Origin: Rhizobium leucaenae USDA 9039
GTDB taxonomy: Bacteria > Pseudomonadota > Alphaproteobacteria > Rhizobiales > Rhizobiaceae
Direction: 5' to 3'
Length of the DNA: 64,000 nucleotides
NCBI RefSeq assembly: GCF_000426285.1
Contig: NZ_AUFB01000010.1
Location: 124,001-188,000 of the forward strand
The position numbers and the translations under genes are program-made. Each line of letters begins with the position of its first letter. Position 1 is the first letter of the stretch. Shown here piece after piece: positions 56,348 to 64,000 of the stretch. The notes below the pieces were generated by a model. That model worked only from the letters and a program-made list of their open reading frames with translations, did not search any database and was not told the DNA's origin.

Positions 56348-57864
56348 CAGGCCTTGGCGTTGGCAACAATCAGCATGAAAGCGGGGATGTCGTCGCCGAA
56401 GCCGACCGGTGTCGGGCCGTCGTCCTGATCGCGGTAGCGATTGCGGCGCTCGCGGTTGTCGTCGTTGGCAGCAGGGAAAGGCCGGTGATTGTTGCGAGAA
56501 CCGTTATGGGACTTGTTGTTGTTCTCAGACTTGCGCTCGTTTCTCACGCTTTCGGCCTTTGCTGGTGCTGCTTCGATCACGTCAACGCCATTATCCTCGA
56601 CGTCGATATCAGATTTATGACTCGAGGCACTCCGGCCTCCGCGGCTGCGATCGCGATCGCGGCCTCTGCCCTTGGAATCCCGGCGACGGGAAGAACGGTC
56701 GTCGTCCCGGCTTTCTTCAGCGGGGGGCAAGGCCGACAGATCGCCATTCAGCCATTCGACATCTTCGCCGATCAGCTTTTCGATCGCATCGGCATGTTTT
56801 GTGTCGCGCTTCGTCACGATGGTGAAGGCGGCACCCGAGCGACCGGCACGGCCGGTGCGGCCGATGCGGTGGACATAATCTTCCGAATGGATCGGAACAT
56901 CGAAATTGAAGACGTGGCCAACGTCGGGAAGATCGAGGCCGCGCGCCGCAACATCGGAAGCGACGAGAAGCTGGATGTTGCCGTCACGGAAGTTCTGCAG
57001 CATGGTCGTGCGCGAACGCTGATCCATATCGCCGTGCAGTGCGCCAACCGAGAAGCCGTGGCGTTCCAGCGAACGGAAGAGATCTGCGACATCTTTCTTG
57101 CGGTTGCAGAAGATGATGGCGTTCTTCAAATCGGTCTGGGAGCGAATGAGATCGCGTAACGTGGCGCGCTTCTCGTAATCCTTGCCGTGCGAGGCGACGA
57201 AACGCTGCGTGACCGTCTTTGCCGTCGAAGCAGGCTTGGCGACTTCGACACGTTCCGGATTTTGCAGGAAGCGGTCTGCCAGCTTCTGGATTTCGCCCGG
57301 CATGGTGGCCGAGAAGAAAAGCGTCTGGCGCGTGAACGGAATGAGCTTGGCGATGCGCTCGATATCGGGGATGAAGCCCATGTCGAGCATGCGGTCGGCT
57401 TCATCGATGACGAAGATTTCGACGGCGCTCATCAACAGCTTGCCGCGCTCGAAATGGTCGAGCAGGCGGCCGGGCGTGCAGATCAGCACATCGGCGCCGC
57501 GCTCCAGCTTGCGGTCCTGGTCTTCGAAGGAAACGCCGCCGATCAGCAATGCAATGTTCAGGCGATGATTCTTGCCATATTTCTCGAAGTTCTCCGCGAC
57601 CTGCGCGGCGAGTTCGCGCGTCGGCTCGAGGATCAGCGTGCGCGGCATGCGCGCACGGGCACGACCCTTTTCGAGGAGCGTCAGCATCGGCAGAACGAAG
57701 GAGGCAGTCTTGCCGGTACCCGTCTGGGCGATCCCGCAGATATCGCGGCGCTGCAACGCAAAGGGAATTGCGCCGGCTTGGATCGGAGTCGGTGTGGTGT
57801 AGCCCGCGTCTGTTACCGCGGATAGGACTTTTTGGCTCAGGCCAAGGTCAGCAAATGTTGTCAA
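56347..57864 (-). CDS. rhlE: DEAD-box RNA helicase, RhlE type
   Basis: A DEAD-box ATP-dependent RNA helicase of about 505 residues. Seen: the Q-motif region [14 protein letters not shown], Walker A AQTGTGKT, the [13 protein letters not shown] box (DEAD), SAT, and the [13 protein letters not shown] motif VI. The C-terminal ~130 residues are Arg/Asp/Ser-rich and disordered, as in RhlE. I prefer the TTG at 57864 ([10 protein letters not shown]); an ATG at 57924 would add 20 non-conserved residues, so the start is uncertain. It is coupled to the Nudix gene downstream. Confidence 0.92.
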   Translation of the reverse strand: MTTFADLGLSQKVLSAVTDAGYTTPTPIQAGAIPFALQRRDICGIAQTGTGKTASFVLPMLTLLEKGRARARMPRTLILEPTRELAAQVAENFEKYGKNHRLNIALLIGGVSFEDQDRKLERGADVLICTPGRLLDHFERGKLLMSAVEIFVIDEADRMLDMGFIPDIERIAKLIPFTRQTLFFSATMPGEIQKLADRFLQNPERVEVAKPASTAKTVTQRFVASHGKDYEKRATLRDLIRSQTDLKNAIIFCNRKKDVADLFRSLERHGFSVGALHGDMDQRSRTTMLQNFRDGNIQLLVASDVAARGLDLPDVGHVFNFDVPIHSEDYVHRIGRTGRAGRSGAAFTIVTKRDTKHADAIEKLIGEDVEWLNGDLSALPPAEESRDDDRSSRRRDSKGRGRDRDRSRGGRSASSHKSDIDVEDNGVDVIEAAPAKAESVRNERKSENNNKSHNGSRNNHRPFPAANDDNRERRNRYRDQDDGPTPVGFGDDIPAFMLIVANAKA

Positions 57865-58047
57865 AGGGAAAACTATTTCCGTTCCGGTTCGGTCGAACAC
57901 TCGTGAGTCGACATGCCCTAGCATGCCGCAATGCAGCGCGACATAGAACCAAATACCCGCGAAGTCAAGGAAAGCGGGTGGTTCAGAAAGCTTCAGACCA
58001 ATAGATAACGCAATTTTTAGATTAGCGCCACCTTTGTTGCTCGTTTG

Positions 58048-59412
58048 TCACAATTCTCGCGGTGAAATTGTCCCTAGCCCATTGATATAACTTGCGAGCT
58101 TCGCGCCTGCATTGATGAAATACATCGGGTCGATCGCGCGGCCGTTTTCACGCACTTCATAGTGAAGATGCGTCCCGGTCGAACGTCCCGTGCTGCCGGC
58201 AAGACCGAGGGCGTCGCCGCTCTTGACCGTATCGCCGACCTTGACCAGCACTTCTTCCATATGACCGTAACGCGTCGAAATGCCATCACCATGATCGATC
58301 TCGACCATGTTGCCGTAACCGCCCGTCCAGCCGGCGGAAACGACCTTGCCCGGCGCCGTCGCCTTGACCTTTTCGCCCGGGCTGAAGTGGAAATCAGTCC
58401 CGGTATGAAGCGCCAGCTTGCCGAAGAACGGATCCTTGCGATTGCCAAAGGGGCTTGTGATCAGCTTGCCCGGCGCGGGATTGCGGAAGGGCAGGCTTTC
58501 GGCTGCGCCGCGCACCGTCTCAAGGCGCGTCAGTGCCGTATCCAGATCGGCCATGGACTGATCGAATTGATCGACATTTTCCGGGGCGACATAAGGGCCG
58601 CCGACGCCCCCATCATCATTTTTGGTGATGTCATTCTTGCTCGCGGCACTGGCTATTGCGGTTGGAACCTTGACGCCGACATTCTGCATGATCGATTGGA
58701 TCTCATCGGCAGTTTCCGAAGCGCCGGAGGTCAGATGCCGAACGCGAGTCAGTTGATCCTGTTCGATATGTTTCAGCGACAATGTAACCTTCGAGAATAC
58801 CCGATCGGCCCGGTCTGCAACGGTTTCAGGGGCGGGCACATAGGCGAGGGTGGAGTTGTCGGGGGTCGCGTCGGCGGGCTTGCCGCTCGACAGAAGCGTC
58901 TCGATCGACTTAAGCCCTCCCGTCAGTTCCGCGTGATCACCCTTGTTGGCGTGATCGCCTTTGGCGACCGCACTTGCATCTCCAGGCGCATCCTTGTTCA
59001 TCAGGCCGGAACTCTCGGCGCGGTCAAGCAGTGCATCCAGCTTGCCGTGGCGCGATGACAGGGCCTGCTGCTGCTCCATCAGCTTGTCCACTTTTTCCTC
59101 GACGACCTGCTGGTCGAGCAGTTGGCGCGACGTAACGCGGTCGACCTGGGCGCGCAGCGCCGCAATGCGATCCTCATAGTCATATTGCATGCGCGCCTGC
59201 CGGGCCATGGTGGCGCCGATCAAGTCGTCGCGCAGGACGAGATAGGATGTCGCGAGGAGATAGCCGATGGAAAAGACGCCGATGAGGCAAACGACAAGCG
59301 CCGCCATCCACGGGCGCACGGTCATGTGGCGCACTGTATCGCCGCTCGCCACGATAATGGTGTGCTGCCGTTTTTGTTTGCCGAAAACCCGGTTCTGAGG
59401 CTTGGCTGTCAC
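58048..59412 (-). CDS. M23 family metallopeptidase
   Basis: A 454-residue envelope protein. A membrane helix near residues 35-60 is followed by a long coiled-coil-rich periplasmic region. The C-terminal M23/LytM domain has an intact zinc site, with LHTGTDF (H-x3-D) and HLHYE (H-x-H). It probably cleaves peptidoglycan crosslinks or regulates amidases in cell separation. The start at 59412 has good spacing from an upstream AT-rich region. It is a single gene. Confidence 0.9.
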   Translation of the reverse strand: MTAKPQNRVFGKQKRQHTIIVASGDTVRHMTVRPWMAALVVCLIGVFSIGYLLATSYLVLRDDLIGATMARQARMQYDYEDRIAALRAQVDRVTSRQLLDQQVVEEKVDKLMEQQQALSSRHGKLDALLDRAESSGLMNKDAPGDASAVAKGDHANKGDHAELTGGLKSIETLLSSGKPADATPDNSTLAYVPAPETVADRADRVFSKVTLSLKHIEQDQLTRVRHLTSGASETADEIQSIMQNVGVKVPTAIASAASKNDITKNDDGGVGGPYVAPENVDQFDQSMADLDTALTRLETVRGAAESLPFRNPAPGKLITSPFGNRKDPFFGKLALHTGTDFHFSPGEKVKATAPGKVVSAGWTGGYGNMVEIDHGDGISTRYGHMEEVLVKVGDTVKSGDALGLAGSTGRSTGTHLHYEVRENGRAIDPMYFINAGAKLASYINGLGTISPREL

Positions 59413-59528
59413 CGAGAATCTCCCAATCGATGCGCATCGGCATCCACTGAGGACTACACGGAATTATGGTTAACGATTACTTTCCGTCCTACCCCTAGAA
59501 AACAGAAAAACTCTTATAATTTAGTATG

Positions 59529-60353
59529 TTATGAATTACTTTTAGACGTAAGCGTCAGGCCGGCTTCGGCGCGGGCAATGTCATTGAACGGCGCCTTCAG
59601 CGAACCGCGGAAATTTGCGCGCACCAAATCCTGGAACGTTCGGGCCGGATCGCGCCGTTCACGGGCGCATAGAAAACGGAACCATTTGGCGCCGACGGCG
59701 ACATGGCCCTTCTCATCATTATAGATGACATCGAGGACGGCGGCGCTCTCCATGTCGCCCGTCTCGCGCATTTTTACCTGTAGCGCCGGCGTGACGTCGA
59801 GACCGCGGGCTTCTAGAATGAGCGGAACGACGGCGAGACGAGCGGTGAGGTCGTTGCGGGTTGCGTGCGCGGCCTGCCACAGGCCGTCATGGGCAGGCAG
59901 GTCGCCATAGTCGGCGCCAAGATCGCGCAGACGCGTCCGCACCATGCGGAAATGCTTCGCCTCCTCGAAAGCAACCTGCATCCAGCCGTCGAAAAAGGAA
60001 TTGGGCACCGGTTCGGTGGCGAAGCGCGCGACGATGTCGAGCGCCAGATCGACAGCATTGAGTTCGATATGGGCGATGGCATGCAGCAGCGCGATGCGGC
60101 CTTTGACCGTGTGCAGCGAGCGCTTCTCCATGTGCTTCGGCGGTACCAGCTCCGGCCTTTCCGGTCGGCCGGGGCGATCGGCCAGTGCCGGGTCAAGCGG
60201 CGAGCGCAGCGACAGGGTGCGCGCGAACCAGCGCGTTGCCGATTCCTGGGCAAGCGCCGTCTTGCGGTCGAGATCGGCCGAGCGGATGGCGGCGACAGCG
60301 CCGCCGCGCAGCGAGGTGATGGTCTCGATTTCCGCCGGCATGGCGATGGGCAT
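59529..60353 (-). CDS. Ferritin-like domain protein (DUF455)
   Basis: A 274-residue protein of the DUF455 ferritin-like family. Helical segments carry HAIAHIELNAVDLALDIVARF and FEEAKHFRMVRTRLRDLGADYGDLPAHDGLW, with the E-x-x-H metal-ligand pattern typical of diiron ferritin-like proteins, and a late YNDEKGHVAVGAKW. Function in the cell is unproven. Its start overlaps the bcp stop by one base on the same strand, so the two are probably co-transcribed. Confidence 0.88.
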   Translation of the reverse strand: MPIAMPAEIETITSLRGGAVAAIRSADLDRKTALAQESATRWFARTLSLRSPLDPALADRPGRPERPELVPPKHMEKRSLHTVKGRIALLHAIAHIELNAVDLALDIVARFATEPVPNSFFDGWMQVAFEEAKHFRMVRTRLRDLGADYGDLPAHDGLWQAAHATRNDLTARLAVVPLILEARGLDVTPALQVKMRETGDMESAAVLDVIYNDEKGHVAVGAKWFRFLCARERRDPARTFQDLVRANFRGSLKAPFNDIARAEAGLTLTSKSNS

Positions 60354-60835
60354 CAGAGTTCCTTGACGGCGGCCAGAACCTCTTCGGCATGGCCGGTCAC
60401 TTTGACCTTACTCCAAATCCTCGCGATCCTGCCGTCCGCCTCTATGAGGAAGGTCGAGCGCACGACGCCCATGAAGGTCCTGCCATACATGCTCTTTTCC
60501 CGCCAGACGCCATAGGCTTCCGCGGCGGTCTTCTCCTCGTCTGAGGCGAGGGGCACGGATAGGGCATGCTTCTTCACGAATTTGTCGTGGCTTTTGACCG
60601 AATCCGGCGACACGCCGAGGATGGCTGCGCCGGCCTTTTCGAACTCCGCCGCAAGCGCGGTAAAGGAGATTGATTCGGCGGTGCAGGCAGTCGTATCGTC
60701 CTTGGGATAAAAGAACAGCACCAACGGCTTGCCGGCAAAATCGGTGAGGCGCACACGGCCACCGCCGTCGCGCGGAAGATCGAAATCCGGCGCTCTGTCG
60801 CCGATGCCCAATTCAACCACAGAGATTTCGGTCAC
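60353..60835 (-). CDS. bcp: Thioredoxin-dependent peroxiredoxin, Bcp type, one-cysteine
   Basis: A 160-residue Bcp/PrxQ peroxiredoxin reducing hydroperoxides. The peroxidatic Cys is C51 in PKDDTTACTAES. No second cysteine exists anywhere in the sequence, so the usual resolving Cys five residues later is missing (S instead). It must rely on an external thiol, acting as a 1-Cys Prx. The active-site Pro, Thr and an Arg (in VRSTF) are present. It is followed by the DUF455 ferritin-like gene, a plausible iron/oxidative-stress pairing. Confidence 0.92.
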   Translation of the reverse strand: MTEISVVELGIGDRAPDFDLPRDGGGRVRLTDFAGKPLVLFFYPKDDTTACTAESISFTALAAEFEKAGAAILGVSPDSVKSHDKFVKKHALSVPLASDEEKTAAEAYGVWREKSMYGRTFMGVVRSTFLIEADGRIARIWSKVKVTGHAEEVLAAVKEL

Positions 60836-60965
60836 GGGAAAACCTTTCTTTTGCCGGGATTTTGGATGACACTAAATACCAGCCATATATACTGGACCGG
60901 TATGCCGTCCACATCGGACGCAGCGTCACCAACAAAATTGCAAAAAACGAAAGGGACGCACGGGA

Positions 60966-63900
60966 GTGATCCGAGGCGAAAAGATTATATTCCGCAAGAA
61001 GGATCTCGTCTCGCTCGACCATTTGCCTTCCGCTCAGGTCGACGATCCTATGATCGTGCATGTCCCTGAACGCAAACGGCGTAAGCGCTCGCATGTCTGG
61101 CATGTCTGCCGCATCACCCTTGTCTTCATTGCCTTTCTCGCCCTGATCGCCGGCGCAGTCATCGCGACGATCGAGGGCGGCATTTTCGATGAGCCCCTGT
61201 CACAGAAGGCGCAGCTAGCCCTCGATCGGGCGATCGGCCCGCGCTACAAGGCGGAAGTCGGCTCGACCGTGGTCCGTTTCACGCCCACCTTGCGGCTGGA
61301 GCTGGAAGCCCGCAACGTCAATGTAGTCGACCAGGAAAGCGGCAAGCACCTGTCGACCATGTCGGCGGTAAGCATGGTGCTCGATCCGCTGGCGCTTGTC
61401 GAAGGCCGTGTCGAAGTGGCCAGTGTGGCAGCGCAGGGCATCGCGCTCGACACGTCGCTGCTGCCGCAAGGCGATCCCGTCGACCTGACGGCGCTGCGCG
61501 TCGATGGGCTGCCGAAAGCGCTCAAATCAGCCTTCGACAATCTCGATTTCCTCGAACGTTTCGTCGAGCGCGGCGGCACGAATTCGGTGCGCATTTCCGG
61601 CTTTGCCGTCAAGCTGGCACGTCAGGAGGGCGGCGAACCGATTTCGCTGGTGGTCGACAGCCTCACCTTCGAGCGCAGCGGACCGTCATCGCTGCACCTT
61701 TACGGAAAGGTCGCCGTCAACGGCTCCATCGCCACACTTGATGTCGTTGCCGATCAACCGGAGGCCGGCCGCAGCTCTTCGCTTATCGCAAAGGTCACCA
61801 ATCTCGACCTGAAGCCGCTGACGATGGCCTATGATCAGAACGGCACGCCGCGCCAAGGCCTCATGAGTTTCGCGGGAATGACGGTGACCGCCATTCGTGG
61901 CGGTTCGGGCACTTATCCGAAGCTCAGCGCCTCCATCGATGTCCAGCCCGGGACGCTCTATATGGACCGCGACCCGCAAGAACTGACGCGGGCCAACATC
62001 AATCTCGCCTATAACTTCGATCACCAAACGCTTGAGATCGCGCCGTCGAAAGCTCAGTTCGTCGGCACTATGGTGCCATTCTCCGGCGCGCTGATCGACC
62101 TCGACCGGATCGACGCCAATGCCGGCAAGGGCTTTGGCATCGATTTCCTGATCCGCGGCGGCACGGCGGCATCCGCTATTTCGGGCGAACAGGCGGTCAG
62201 CTTCGACGGGCAGGCGACGGGGCGTTTCCTGGCAGCGACCAAGGAATTGCAGTTCGAAAATCTCGGCATCTCGACGCCGCTCGGTGCGCTGTTCGGCTCT
62301 CTGCACTTGAAGCTTGGAGACAGCTCGCCGGAGATCAGCTTCGGCGGTCGCGCCGACAAGCTCGATACGACCGCGATCAAGCAGCTTTGGCCATTCTGGA
62401 TGGCTTCGAAACCCCGGGCCTGGGTGGAAAAAAACCTCTTCGGCGGCACGGTGACTAACGGGGCTATTTCAGTCTTCATTCCCGCCGGACGATTGGCGGA
62501 GGCGGCAAAGACCGGCAAGCTGCAACTCGGCAAGAACGAACTGCATATCGCCTTCGATATAGACGACGCGCGCCTCGATGTGCCCGGCGAAATTCCGCCG
62601 ATCCGCGATACCAGGGCGCATTTCGATCTGACCGGCCCGACCATGAGCGTCGATATTGCGAGCGGCACTTCCTATTTCCCGACCGGCCGTTCCGTGACGC
62701 TGACCAACAGCAATTTCTCGATCCCTTCGGCCTATGACAAGCCGCTGATGGCTGAACTCAAGCTGGAAATATCCGGCTCGGGCGATTCGATCGGCGAGCT
62801 GTTGACCTATAAGCCGCTGGAAGTGCTGCAGCGAACCGAATTCAAGCCGGAGAATTTCAACGGCAAAATCGTCGCCAAGGTGGACGCGGCAATCGGCCTG
62901 ATCAGCGACCAAAAGCCGCCGCCGCCGGTCTGGAAGGCGAACCTGCAGCTCGATGACGTCGATCTGCTGAAGCCGATGAACAATCGCAAGATTTCCAATC
63001 TTACCGGTGAGATCGATGCCGATCCCCAGTCCGTGCATCTGGATGCCCAGGCGCAGATCGATGGCATTCCTGCACAGATCGATATGGTGGAACCAACGGA
63101 CGGCAAATCAACAGTCAAACGCAGCCGCGTGATCACTGCGACGCTCACCGATGCCCAGCGCAACAGCGTCATGCCGGGCCTCAACGATATTATCGACGGC
63201 CCGATCAAGATAGAACTCACGCGCATCGATGACGACCGCCAGGGCGTCAAGGTCGACCTCGCCAAAGCGGCTTTGACGGTGCCGTGGGTCGGCTGGTCGA
63301 AGGGCAGCGGCATTCCCGCCAGCGCCCAATTCGAGGCTTCCGGGCCGGATAGTCAGACGGCGCTGAAAAATTTCGTCCTCAAAGGCGACGGCTTCGGCGT
63401 CAGCGGCGATCTCGTCGTCAGCAAAGGTGGCCTGTCTTCGGCAAGTTTCGACAGCGTCAAGCTTTCCGCACTCGATGATTTCGCTCTGTCGATCAAGCAT
63501 GGCAGAAATGGCAATTACGATATCTCCGTCGCCGGCAACTCGGCCGATCTTCGGCCAGTCCTGGCGCGATTGAAGACATCGTCAAGCGGCAAAGGCGACG
63601 ACAAGGATGATTCGACCGGCGCAACGATCCGCGCCAATCTGGACAAGGTCGTCGGTTTTAACGATGAGGCGATCGGGAATCTCAAGGGTGTCTATTCCGT
63701 CGCTGGCGGCCGTACCATAGCTGCGGATTTCTCCGGCCTCACGCGCAGCGGCGAGGCTGTCGTCAGCCAGATGAGCAAGGGCGGAGACGGCGGGACTATT
63801 CGCATCACCAGCGGCGATGCCGGCGCAGTAGCGCGTTTTGCTGATCTCTACAAGCATCTGCAGGGCGGCCTGCTCAATCTGTCGCTACGCTCCACGGGGA

Positions 63901-64000
63901 CGGACGCCTGGGACGGTTCGCTCGATATCCGCAACTTCGCCGTCATCGACGAAAAGAAGCTCTCGACCATCGTTTCGACGCCGAGCGGCAAAAACGGGCG
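60966..64000 (+). CDS. AsmA-like / DUF3971 large membrane protein (3' end beyond window)
   Basis: A partial gene of at least 1011 codons. The GTG at 60966 follows a purine-rich AAAGGGACGCACGGGA. A short basic cytoplasmic stretch and one membrane helix (about residues 53-75, TLVFIAFLALIAGAVIAT) lead into a very long periplasmic region rich in beta strands, characteristic of the DUF3971/AsmA-like (YhdP-type) family. Such proteins bridge the envelope and are linked to outer-membrane phospholipid and LPS homeostasis. It is divergent from bcp, with 130 bases between the starts. The C terminus lies beyond position 64000. Confidence 0.85.
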   Translation, partial: MIRGEKIIFRKKDLVSLDHLPSAQVDDPMIVHVPERKRRKRSHVWHVCRITLVFIAFLALIAGAVIATIEGGIFDEPLSQKAQLALDRAIGPRYKAEVGSTVVRFTPTLRLELEARNVNVVDQESGKHLSTMSAVSMVLDPLALVEGRVEVASVAAQGIALDTSLLPQGDPVDLTALRVDGLPKALKSAFDNLDFLERFVERGGTNSVRISGFAVKLARQEGGEPISLVVDSLTFERSGPSSLHLYGKVAVNGSIATLDVVADQPEAGRSSSLIAKVTNLDLKPLTMAYDQNGTPRQGLMSFAGMTVTAIRGGSGTYPKLSASIDVQPGTLYMDRDPQELTRANINLAYNFDHQTLEIAPSKAQFVGTMVPFSGALIDLDRIDANAGKGFGIDFLIRGGTAASAISGEQAVSFDGQATGRFLAATKELQFENLGISTPLGALFGSLHLKLGDSSPEISFGGRADKLDTTAIKQLWPFWMASKPRAWVEKNLFGGTVTNGAISVFIPAGRLAEAAKTGKLQLGKNELHIAFDIDDARLDVPGEIPPIRDTRAHFDLTGPTMSVDIASGTSYFPTGRSVTLTNSNFSIPSAYDKPLMAELKLEISGSGDSIGELLTYKPLEVLQRTEFKPENFNGKIVAKVDAAIGLISDQKPPPPVWKANLQLDDVDLLKPMNNRKISNLTGEIDADPQSVHLDAQAQIDGIPAQIDMVEPTDGKSTVKRSRVITATLTDAQRNSVMPGLNDIIDGPIKIELTRIDDDRQGVKVDLAKAALTVPWVGWSKGSGIPASAQFEASGPDSQTALKNFVLKGDGFGVSGDLVVSKGGLSSASFDSVKLSALDDFALSIKHGRNGNYDISVAGNSADLRPVLARLKTSSSGKGDDKDDSTGATIRANLDKVVGFNDEAIGNLKGVYSVAGGRTIAADFSGLTRSGEAVVSQMSKGGDGGTIRITSGDAGAVARFADLYKHLQGGLLNLSLRSTGTDAWDGSLDIRNFAVIDEKKLSTIVSTPSGKNG

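Overview
The window looks like a chromosomal segment of a Rhizobium-group alphaproteobacterium. The evidence is high GC with dense protein coding, cckA, a single-cysteine dksA, split purS/purQ/purL, a lone rpsD, a rhizobial intergenic repeat before alaS, and an EcfG-type promoter. No rRNA, tRNA, insertion sequence, integrase or CRISPR array was found, so most of it is core genome with small accessory patches.

Layout. 1-5 kb: a minus-strand operon sixA-ycjX-ycjF, dksA with its promoter and terminator, and a FliO-like membrane protein. 5-8.5 kb: the cell-cycle kinase cckA and a small membrane hydrolase. 8.5-10.4 kb: psuK-psuG for pseudouridine breakdown. 10.5-14.7 kb: recA with two LexA-box-like sites, then alaS. 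14.8-20.8 kb: an AraC/GyrI regulator, a glutathione transferase, icd, an exported Q-tailed protein, and a trmJ-like / murI / acetyltransferase operon. 20.8-24.5 kb: an FMN alpha-hydroxy-acid dehydrogenase, a HerA-like ATPase, and a decayed two-gene module made of a small regulator-like protein and a deleted nucleotidyltransferase. 24.5-31 kb: rpsD, glsA, ttcA, a Fic protein, two inositol-phosphatase paralogs, and an adenylate cyclase with a duplicated two-helix membrane tail. 31-33.5 kb: two tandem Bcr/CflA transporters.

33.5-48.8 kb: the minus-strand purine block purB, purC-purS-purQ, purL-bolA-grxD, with rpe further out. It is interrupted by accessory genes: a MocR regulator, a PagL-type lipid A deacylase, a DUF1127 protein, a frameshifted ATPase remnant, a lipoprotein, an RBBP9-type hydrolase, DUF2189 and iron-permease-like membrane proteins, and a pair of uncharacterised membrane genes between bolA and grxD. 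48.8-55.9 kb: a periplasmic binding protein, a flavin reductase, and a molybdo-hydroxylase maturation operon (MoxR/CoxD, VWA/CoxE, split XdhC, MoeA-MobA fusion) that begins with a possible 26-codon Trp-rich leader peptide. 55.9-64 kb: Nudix, an RhlE-type RNA helicase, an M23 peptidase, a ferritin-like DUF455 protein, a one-cysteine Bcp peroxiredoxin, and a large AsmA/DUF3971 protein that runs off the right edge.

The items most worth a second look are the promoter-operator plus truncated nucleotidyltransferase module (23.6-24.5 kb), the cyclase with repeated WHG membrane units (30 kb), the leader peptide and hairpin before the Mo-enzyme maturation operon (50.6 kb), the paired membrane genes inside bolA-grxD (34.3-35.9 kb), and the EcfG-type promoter at 45.5 kb. 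Family assignments come from motif recognition without database searches.
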